In this document: positions 58,543 through 64,000 of the stretch, one piece after another
Layout: every line of letters begins with the position of its first letter
Position numbering within the stretch: the stretch's first letter is position 1
NCBI GenBank assembly: GCA_016712315.1
Contig: JADJRG010000013.1
Coordinates: 2,392,001 to 2,456,000 of the forward strand
Direction: 5' to 3'
Length of the DNA: 64,000 bases
Source of the DNA: Nannocystis sp.
Lineage (GTDB): Bacteria; Myxococcota_A; Polyangia; Nannocystales; Nannocystaceae
Notes under the pieces: model-generated
The model's input: only the letters and a program-made list of their open reading frames with translations
The model's database searches: none
Told to the model about the DNA's origin: nothing
Position numbers and translations under genes: made by a program

Positions 58543-60000
58543 CTAGAGCGCGGCTAGGCGCTCGGCGACGGCGAGCAGCTCGGGGCCGCGAGCGAGGGCT
58601 TCGAGCCAGCGGCGCGGGATCGCCTCGCGGCCGTAGAGGGCGCCCGCGAGCGCGCCGGTGACCGCGCCGGTGGTGTCGGTGTCCTCGCCGAGGTTGATCG
58701 CGGCCAAGACGGCGGCGCTGAATCCTTGGTGGCGGTGGGCCGCCCAGAGGCTGGCCTCGAGGCAATGGACGACGTAGCCGCTGCCGCGGATCTGCTCGCG
58801 CGGGGCGTCGAGCACGCTGGCGTCGAGGATCCGCGCGAGCGCGGCGGCCTCGCTCGCCGGCAGGGAGGGCGCGAGCGCGGCGGCGGCCTCGTTCATGGCG
58901 GAGAGGAGGCCGCCGCCGCGGAAGACCGCGCGGACGACCAGGCAAAAATAGGCGCAGCAGAGGCGCGAGCGCGGGTGGGCGTGGGTGAGCGCGGAGACCT
59001 CGCCGGCGCGCTCGATGAGCTGAGCGGCGGTGGCGCGGCGCAGCGCGCAGGCGAGGGGGAAGATCCGCATCAAGGCGCCGTTGCCGTTGTCCATCTCGCC
59101 GCCTCCGCCCCACGGGGCCGGGGCGCCGCTGAGGTAGCGCTTGATCGACTCGGCGGTGGTGATCCCGACGTCGAAGACCTCGCCGTGGGCGCTCCACTCG
59201 CCGCGCTCTAGCCAGTCGGCGAAGCGGCGCATCATGTCCTCGGGGTCGATTGTCCGTGACGAAGTGAGGCTAGCGGCGGTGGCGAGGGTTAAGGAGGAGT
59301 CGTCGGACCAGGTGCCAGGGGGCTGGTCGTGGGTGCCGTGGCCGATCATGTCGAGCAGCGGGGCGCGGTCGAGGGCTTCGCGGCGAAAGAACTCGACGGG
59401 CACGCCGAGGGCGTCGCCGACGATGAGGCCGAGCAGGCCGCCGATGATCCGCTCGTAGGCGCCGAGCTCGGCGAGGGCCGCGGCGATCGCGGCGGCGGCG
59501 GCGTCGTCGAAGGCGACCAAGTAGACGCCCGACAAGGCGCCTGGGTGGGCGAGGATGAAGTCGCGGACGGCGCGGGCCGCGACCTCGGCGGCCTGGGCGT
59601 GCGGGTAGCCGTAGACGCCGCAGGAGATCGCGGGGAAGGCGACGGTGCGCAGGCCGTGGGCGACGGCGAGCTCGAGGCTGCGGCGGTAGGCGCTGGCCAA
59701 GAGGTCCGCTTCGCCGTGGTCGCCGCCGCGCCAGATCGGGCCGACGGCGTGGATCACGTGGCGGGCTGGGAGCCGATAACCAGCGGTGAGCTTGGCGTCG
59801 CCGACGGCGCAGCCGCCGAGGGTGCTGCACTCGGCGAGCAGCTCGGGGCCAGCGGCGTCGTGGATCGCCCCGTCGACGCCGCCGCCGCCGAGCAAGGTGG
59901 GGCCCGCGGCGTTGACGATCGCGTCGACGGCGAGCTGGGTGAGGTCGCCGCGCTCGAGGATGATCGGCAGGTACGAGGGGAGGTAGGTCGCGGGCGCCAT
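58543..60000 (-). CDS. Macro domain fused to ADP-ribosylglycohydrolase (ARH/DraG)
   Basis: This 485-residue fusion carries two unrelated ADP-ribose hydrolase folds. Residues 13-180 are a MacroD-type macro domain: GDLTQLAVDAIVNAAGPTLLGGGGVDGAIHDAAG, GDAKLTAGYRLPARHVIHAVGP, and FPAISCGVYGYPHAQAAEVA. From residue 185 on is an ARH domain: GGLLGLIVGDALGVPVEFFRR, HDQPPGTWSDDSSLTLATAAS (metal-binding T/D/D), MDNGNGALMRIFPLA, and LGEDTDTTGAVTGALAGALYG (second metal pair). Together they could remove ADP-ribose from acidic and from Arg/Ser/Asn residues or from nucleic acid. No ADP-ribosyltransferase or toxin gene is adjacent. Start at ATG 60000. Confidence 0.92.
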   Translation of the reverse strand: MAPATYLPSYLPIILERGDLTQLAVDAIVNAAGPTLLGGGGVDGAIHDAAGPELLAECSTLGGCAVGDAKLTAGYRLPARHVIHAVGPIWRGGDHGEADLLASAYRRSLELAVAHGLRTVAFPAISCGVYGYPHAQAAEVAARAVRDFILAHPGALSGVYLVAFDDAAAAAIAAALAELGAYERIIGGLLGLIVGDALGVPVEFFRREALDRAPLLDMIGHGTHDQPPGTWSDDSSLTLATAASLTSSRTIDPEDMMRRFADWLERGEWSAHGEVFDVGITTAESIKRYLSGAPAPWGGGGEMDNGNGALMRIFPLACALRRATAAQLIERAGEVSALTHAHPRSRLCCAYFCLVVRAVFRGGGLLSAMNEAAAALAPSLPASEAAALARILDASVLDAPREQIRGSGYVVHCLEASLWAAHRHQGFSAAVLAAINLGEDTDTTGAVTGALAGALYGREAIPRRWLEALARGPELLAVAERLAAL

Positions 60001-60060
60001 GCTCCACGAGGATCGCAGGCGCAGCGGCGTACAGTCGCGGGACTTTCAAGGACGGCGGCG

Positions 60061-60089
60061 ATTGACGGCGATTCGACGGGGCGTCAATA
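60061..60089 (+). promoter_or_regulatory. Promoter and operator-like inverted repeat of the tetR gene
   Basis: ATTGACG (60061-60067) and CGTCAAT (60082-60088) form an inverted repeat with a 14-nt gap. TTGACG also serves as -35, with TCAATA (60084-60089) as -10 at 16 nt. Binding of the TetR product here would block its own promoter (inference). Confidence 0.45.
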
Positions 60090-60098
60090 TCTCGACCG

Positions 60099-60758
60099 AT
60101 GGTAAAAACACCGGCTCCTGAGGGTTCCGAGGCGCTGCGGGAGGCCCGGAAGGCGCGGCGGCAGGCGGGCCGGCGAGAGGAGATCTTGGCGGCGGCGCGC
60201 GAGGTGCTGTTGGCGGACGGGCTCGCGTTCACGATGGACCGCGTCGCCGAGCAGGCCGATGTGTCGAAGGCGGCCCTTTATTATTACTTCCGCTCGAAGG
60301 AGGCGGTGGTCGGCGCGCTCGCGGGGCTGGCGCTGCGCCACGAGGTGGCGGTGCTGGGCAAGGCGCTGGTGGCGGCGCCGACGGGCGTCGAGGCGATGAC
60401 GGCGGTGGTGCGGGCGAAGGTGGCGCTGTACCGCGAGGAGCCAGACACCTTCCGAATCCTGTACTTGTGGTCGCCGCTGCTGGGGCTGACCGACGCGAGG
60501 ATCCTGGCCGAGCTGCACCCGCTGACCGAGGTGGTGACGGCGGCGCTGGAAAATAAGCTGCTCCGCGACCAACGCCTCGGGCTGATCTCCGGCTCGCTCG
60601 ACGCGCGGCGCTTGGCTTGCTTCGCCGCGGCGGCGGCGCAAGGGGTGTTGGCCGCGACGCTAGGGCTGGGCGACCAGGCGGGCTCGATGCGCTTCGAGCT
60701 GGAGCCGCTGTGTGATGAGGCCTGCGCGGCCTTGCGCGCGCGCGCTGCGGTCGCGTGA
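60099..60758 (+). CDS. TetR-family transcriptional regulator
   Basis: This 219-residue protein has an N-terminal helix-turn-helix (REEILAAAREVLLADGLAFTMDRVAEQADVSKAALYYYFRSKEAVVG) that is a textbook TetR DNA-binding domain, followed by an all-helical ligand domain of about 150 residues. The N-terminus is basic and a little longer than usual. Its upstream region contains an inverted repeat over the promoter, which suits autoregulation. It is followed by FKBP and the PEP-synthase-like gene in the same direction; whether it controls them is unknown. Ligand unknown. Confidence 0.9.
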   Translation: MVKTPAPEGSEALREARKARRQAGRREEILAAAREVLLADGLAFTMDRVAEQADVSKAALYYYFRSKEAVVGALAGLALRHEVAVLGKALVAAPTGVEAMTAVVRAKVALYREEPDTFRILYLWSPLLGLTDARILAELHPLTEVVTAALENKLLRDQRLGLISGSLDARRLACFAAAAAQGVLAATLGLGDQAGSMRFELEPLCDEACAALRARAAVA

Positions 60759-60836
60759 GCCTCGGCGCCCTCGGCGTCTTCTTCGGCGGAAAAAAGGAAA
60801 AAAAAGATCGGCGAGCTGAGGCAGAGTGGCGGGGTT

Positions 60837-61163
60837 ATGGGCGTCACGAAAGAGATCCTCCAGGCAGGCGACGGCAAGACCACCCCGAAGCGGGGGCAGA
60901 CGGTCTTTGTCCACTACACAGGCACCCTCACCGACGGGAAGAAGTTCGACAGCTCGCGCGATCGCGGGCGGCCGTTCGTGTTCACGCTGGGGAAGGGCGA
61001 GGTGATCCGGGGCTGGGACGAGGGCGTGGCGACGATGTCGCTGGGGGAGCGCTGCACGTTGACGTGCACGTCGGAGTTCGCCTACGGCGCTGCGGGTTAT
61101 CCGGGGGTGATCCCGCCGAACGCGACGCTGGTGTTCGACGTGGAGCTCCTCAAGATCGAGTGA
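60837..61163 (+). CDS. FKBP-type peptidyl-prolyl isomerase
   Basis: This 108-residue single-domain FKBP of cytoplasmic type (no signal peptide) catalyses cis-trans isomerisation before proline. The core residues are present: VFVHYTGTLTDGKKFDSSRDRGRPFVFTLGKGEVIRGWDEGVATMSLGERCTLTC, then FAYGAAGYPGVIPPNATLVFDVELL, including the Tyr, Phe, Asp, Trp and Tyr that line the FK506 pocket. The length and sequence are close to FKBP12-like proteins. It starts 78 nt after tetR and is followed at 10 nt by the PEP-synthase-like gene, so those two share a transcript. Confidence 0.95.
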   Translation: MGVTKEILQAGDGKTTPKRGQTVFVHYTGTLTDGKKFDSSRDRGRPFVFTLGKGEVIRGWDEGVATMSLGERCTLTCTSEFAYGAAGYPGVIPPNATLVFDVELLKIE

Positions 61164-61173
61164 GCGGGCGCCG

Positions 61174-63123
61174 ATGAGGGAGGCGTTCGCGCTGGGCGGC
61201 GCTGAGGGCGAGCGGGGGTGGGCGGCCGCGAAGGCAGCGGCGCTCGATCGGCTGCGGCGCGCGGGCCTGCCTGTGCCGCCCGGGGTGGTTTTTGGGCTGG
61301 ATCCGGCGGCGCTCGCGGGGGCGGCGCTGCGGACCGCGGTGGCTGAATTGTTGGCGCTCGGGCCGGTGATCGTCCGCAGCGCGTTGGCGTTTGAGGATCA
61401 AGCGAGCTCGAGCGGGGCGGGGTTGGGGCGCTCGATCGGCGGGCTGCGGACGCTCGCGGCGGTGCAGGCGGCGGCCCAAGAGATCGCGGCGGAGGCGGCG
61501 GCGCTGCGCGCCTCGGGCGGCGCAGGCGAGGGAGAGGACGCGGTGATCGTGCAGGCGCAGATCGACGGCCGCGCGCTCGCGGTGCTCGCTCGTGAGTCGA
61601 CGTGGCCGCCGCTGCTCGAGGTCTTTTCCCTGAAAAAAGAGGACGACCGGGAGGGCGGCTCGTCGCTCGAGGTGCTGTCGGTGGGCGGATCTCCGGGGTT
61701 CAGCGGGGCGCTGGATGATTGGCGAGACCCGGCGGCGGCGGCGATCGCGGGCTTGTGGCCGGCGATCGAGGCGGTGGTCGGCGCGGCGGGCGGGCCCGAG
61801 GGCTTCGAGGCGGAGCTGGTGATCGACGCGGAGGATCGCGTGTGGGTGGTGCAGGCGCGGCCGCTGACGCGCTCGCTGCTGCCGGGCTTCTTCTCCGATT
61901 TTTTGCCGGCGTTGGTGGAGGCGGGGGCGGCGATCCCGGGCGGGCGCTGGGCGCTCGACGCCGAGCACAACCCGGCGCCGCTCTCGCCAGCGCACGCGTG
62001 GTTGATCGGTTGGTTGGGGATCCAACGACCAGGGCAGCGGCGCTATTGTGTGCTCGCGGGGTGGCTCTATCGCGAGGTCGAGGTCGAGGCAGCGTCGGCG
62101 CGGGCGCGGGCGACCGACGACGCGCAGGGTGAGGCGCCCGGGTCGGCGACCTCGGCGCTGCAGCGGCTGCTCGATGTCGAAATTCCGGCGGCTCGGCGGC
62201 GGTTAGGCGAGATCGAGGCGCTGCTGGCGGAGGAGGCGGTGATCGGGGAGGCGGCGTTTGTGGCGGGTGAGGGGGCGCTGTTGGCGGTGGTGGACGCGTA
62301 TACGTCGCTGAGTCGGTGGGCGCGGCGCGCGGACGCGACGACGAGCGCGGCGAGCGCGGGGCCGCGGTGCCTGATGGACCGTCGACGCTTCGCGGACGTG
62401 CTGCCGACGGCGTGGGACGTGGCGAGCCCGACGCTGGCGGAGGTGCAGCCAGAGCTGTCTCTGTGGACAGATGACCGTGAGCAGGGCGCCGGGCCGGTGG
62501 TGGATGAGGAGGAGGCGGGGCTGCTGCTGGGGGAGCTGGATGACCACCTCTTCGCGCTGGGGCTGGCGCCGTGGCGGCGGCTGTACTTGCGGGCGGCGGC
62601 GCTGCTCGGCGTGGACAAGGCGTCGATCTTCTCGTGGACGCCGCCGGAGCTGCGGCGGGTGTTGAGGGCTGGTGCGGTCGATGCGGGCGACGCGGCGGCG
62701 CTGGTCGAGCGGGGGGCGCAGGCGCGGCTGCGCGCGGCGCTGCGTCCGCCCGCCTTTTTGGCTCAAGGGAGGCCGTTGGTGAGCGCGCCGACGCGGAAGA
62801 TGCGAGGGCTGGGGATCGGGGCGCGGGCGGCGGGGGTGGTCGCGCAGCGGCGTGATCTTGAAGAACTGTTACAAGATCCGCCGGCGGCGGGGGCGATCGT
62901 CGTGTTGCCGGCGTTGACGGCGCAAGGGGCGCTGGCGATCGCGCACTTGGGGCTGTGTGCGGTGGTGACGGCGTACGGCGGCGCCCTCTCGCACGGGGCG
63001 CTGATCGCCCGCGAGCTGGGGCTCTCCGCGCTGCTCGGCTGCCGTGGGTGTCTGGAGGTGGCGTCGGGCACGCCGGTGATCGTGGACACGCAGACGGGGT
63101 GGTTGCGGCTCCAGGACGGTTGA
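61174..63123 (+). CDS. PEP-synthase-like phosphotransferase without PEP-binding domain
   Basis: This 649-residue protein has two parts of the dikinase architecture. An N-terminal ATP-grasp/PPDK_N domain (residues 10-230) contains GWAAAKAAALDRLRRAGLPVPPGVV, PVIVRSALAFEDQASSSGAGL and WVVQARPLTRS. A C-terminal swivelling His domain (residues 560-649) contains VVTAYGGALSHGALIARELGLSALLG with the phospho-His H607 in the place of the TSHAA motif. Between them about 330 residues match neither the PEP-binding TIM barrel nor a known domain. The order ATP domain, substrate domain, His domain matches rifampicin phosphotransferase, so phosphorylation of another small molecule is a fair guess. It is co-transcribed with FKBP. 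Confidence 0.85.
   Translation: MREAFALGGAEGERGWAAAKAAALDRLRRAGLPVPPGVVFGLDPAALAGAALRTAVAELLALGPVIVRSALAFEDQASSSGAGLGRSIGGLRTLAAVQAAAQEIAAEAAALRASGGAGEGEDAVIVQAQIDGRALAVLARESTWPPLLEVFSLKKEDDREGGSSLEVLSVGGSPGFSGALDDWRDPAAAAIAGLWPAIEAVVGAAGGPEGFEAELVIDAEDRVWVVQARPLTRSLLPGFFSDFLPALVEAGAAIPGGRWALDAEHNPAPLSPAHAWLIGWLGIQRPGQRRYCVLAGWLYREVEVEAASARARATDDAQGEAPGSATSALQRLLDVEIPAARRRLGEIEALLAEEAVIGEAAFVAGEGALLAVVDAYTSLSRWARRADATTSAASAGPRCLMDRRRFADVLPTAWDVASPTLAEVQPELSLWTDDREQGAGPVVDEEEAGLLLGELDDHLFALGLAPWRRLYLRAAALLGVDKASIFSWTPPELRRVLRAGAVDAGDAAALVERGAQARLRAALRPPAFLAQGRPLVSAPTRKMRGLGIGARAAGVVAQRRDLEELLQDPPAAGAIVVLPALTAQGALAIAHLGLCAVVTAYGGALSHGALIARELGLSALLGCRGCLEVASGTPVIVDTQTGWLRLQDG
62455..62470 (+). 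repeat. Copy of dispersed palindrome CTGTCTCTNNGGACAG
   Basis: The sequence CTGTCTCTGTGGACAG lies in the middle domain of the phosphotransferase gene. Here it is in a plus-strand gene, yet keeps the same orientation as copies in minus-strand genes. Confidence 0.6.
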
Positions 63124-63173
63124 GGGCGAAGGCAGCGCGAGATCGCGCGCTGCGGCGTGGGGCGAGGTGGCGA

Positions 63174-63530
63174 TCAGGTGGACCAGACGCCGAGCTCGTT
63201 GCCGTCGGGGTCGGCGAAGTGGAAGCGGCGGCCGCCTGGAAACGTGAACGGCTCCTTCACCAAGAGGCCGCCCGCGGCGAGGATCCTGGTGAGGGTGGCG
63301 TCTAGGTCGTCGGAGTAGAGGACGATGAGGGGGCCGCCGGGTCTGGGCTCGCCGACGGTGAAGCCGCCGATCTCGCGGGGGTTGTGGCCGTCGCGGATCC
63401 CTGCGTAGTGGGGGCCGTAATTTTCAAAGGACCAGCCGAAAGCGGCGCCGTAGAAGCGCTGGGCGGCGGTGATGTCGCGGACGGTGAATTCGATATAGTC
63501 GATGGTGTGATGGTGGTGGGCTTGGGTCAC
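63174..63530 (-). CDS. VOC-family (glyoxalase/bleomycin-resistance-like) protein
   Basis: This 118-residue protein has one vicinal-oxygen-chelate unit: HTIDYIEFTVRDITAAQRFYGAAFGWSFENYG, then a middle loop and GGLLVKEPFTFPGGRRFHFADPDGNELGVW with the terminal metal-ligand Glu of the family. The HHHH near the start is natural sequence. VOC proteins range from glyoxalases to dioxygenases and drug-binding proteins; the short sequence does not say which. It has no operon partner; the esterase gene upstream on the same strand ends 25 nt away and may be co-transcribed. Confidence 0.9.
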   Translation of the reverse strand: MTQAHHHHTIDYIEFTVRDITAAQRFYGAAFGWSFENYGPHYAGIRDGHNPREIGGFTVGEPRPGGPLIVLYSDDLDATLTRILAAGGLLVKEPFTFPGGRRFHFADPDGNELGVWST

Positions 63531-63554
63531 GCGCGGATCGTACCACCCAAACTG

Positions 63555-64000
63555 TTATGGAGCGAAGAGGGCGCGGAGCGCCTCGGGGAGGTGGCGGGCC
63601 CAGGTCACCTCGTCGTGCTCGCCGAGGGGATCCTCGTACCAGTGGAGGTCTTGGCCGACCTTGAACACAAAGGTCGCCTGGAGGAGCTCGACCATCTCGC
63701 GGCCGCGCTCAGTGGCGGCGGCTTCGATTACCTCGTTATGAAATCCTCCGGTGCGCACCAGGCCCCAGTCGATCCACAGGCGTGGGCGCCTCGTCGGGTC
63801 CGCGAGCACGTCGGCGTGGGCCGCGATTAAAGGCGCGTCGGCGAGGGGGCCGCCGGGGAGCTCGCCGCCGTATACAGGGTCGAGGCCGACCCAGAAGGAG
63901 GGGGAGAGGCAGCCGGCGCGGCCGAAGACGTCGGGGCGGCTGTTGGCGACGTAGAACGCGGCCAGGCCACCGCGAGAGGAGCCGATGATGGCGGTGCGCG
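63555..64000 (-). CDS. Putative esterase, alpha/beta-hydrolase (5' part outside window)
   Basis: The open frame continues to the window edge. The visible 148 residues contain IIGSSRGGLAAFYVANSRPDVFGRAGCLSPSFWVG, the nucleophile elbow G-S-S-R-G-G of the esterase D/Fes-like family. LWIDWGLVRTGGFHNEV lies where the acid residue should be, and the His in HDEVTWARHLPEALRALF completes the triad. These enzymes hydrolyse esters such as siderophores or small acyl esters. An internal GTG at 63809 could mimic a start but would remove the nucleophile, so the gene is truncated by the window only. Confidence 0.85.
   Translation of the reverse strand, partial: RTAIIGSSRGGLAAFYVANSRPDVFGRAGCLSPSFWVGLDPVYGGELPGGPLADAPLIAAHADVLADPTRRPRLWIDWGLVRTGGFHNEVIEAAATERGREMVELLQATFVFKVGQDLHWYEDPLGEHDEVTWARHLPEALRALFAP

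Noticed and set aside
63555..63809. Separate 84-residue protein starting at GTG 63809
   Set aside because: The frame continues upstream to the window edge and includes the esterase nucleophile motif, so it is only the end of a longer gene.

Overview
The window is very GC-rich DNA carrying about fifty protein genes and no recognisable RNA gene, CRISPR array, insertion sequence or prophage. Many predicted lipoproteins have a long Ser/Thr/Asp/Gly-rich linker straight after the lipobox cysteine. There are also two large Ser/Thr kinases, a MYXO-CTERM-type C-terminus on a multihaem cytochrome, AgmX-like and CHRD envelope proteins and a VIT-vWA protein. Together these point to a myxobacterium, most likely of the Nannocystineae (inference from gene style, not from a marker gene).

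Layout. 1-7.4 kb: end of a propeller lipoprotein, LysR regulator, CHRD protein, AgmX-like lipoprotein, serA, a class I methyltransferase, argG and an OmpA/Pal lipoprotein. 7.6-12.9 kb: membrane Ser/Thr kinase with TPRs, a small lipoprotein and a five-haem MYXO-CTERM cytochrome. 12.9-17.6 kb: a minus-strand unit of ceramidase-like lipoprotein, amidohydrolase lipoprotein, beta-barrel-like protein and lipoprotein, the last three linked by ATGA overlaps. 17.7-22.6 kb: a redoxin lipoprotein with an in-frame UGA, histidine ammonia-lyase, a carotenoid oxygenase and a facing retinol-dehydrogenase-like SDR. 22.7-30.8 kb: a plus-strand run of VIT-vWA/TPR protein, Cys-rich lipoprotein, sirtuin, hemolysin III and stand-alone LigD polymerase. 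30.9-34.6 kb: a DUF1501/cytochrome cluster. 34.8-38.2 kb: propeller lipoprotein, a ten-module Cys-repeat protein and a PEP-CTERM-like miniprotein. 38.4-45.9 kb: methyltransferase-like protein, LD-carboxypeptidase, SecA, two small unknowns and two membrane proteins. 46-52.3 kb: SDR, serine-hydrolase lipoprotein and a kinase-ATPase signalling protein. 52.4-58.4 kb: lipoproteins, a protein-arginine deiminase lipoprotein co-transcribed with a HEAT-repeat lipoprotein, a zinc-ribbon protein and a Gly-rich RRM protein. 58.5-64 kb: a macro-domain/ADP-ribosylglycohydrolase fusion, TetR regulator, FKBP, a PEP-synthase-like phosphotransferase, a VOC protein and a cut-off esterase.

Three signals stand out. 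(1) The redoxin at 17685-18428 reads through TGA at a UxxC motif and has a fitting bacterial SECIS-like hairpin, so it is very probably a selenoprotein. (2) A dispersed imperfect palindrome, consensus CTGTCTCTNNGGACAG, lies inside unrelated genes in different reading frames and forces rare codons. The clear copies all point the same way on the + strand. (3) About a dozen genes carry a TANNNT -10 hexamer ending only 6-10 nt before the start codon, which suggests widespread leaderless transcription.
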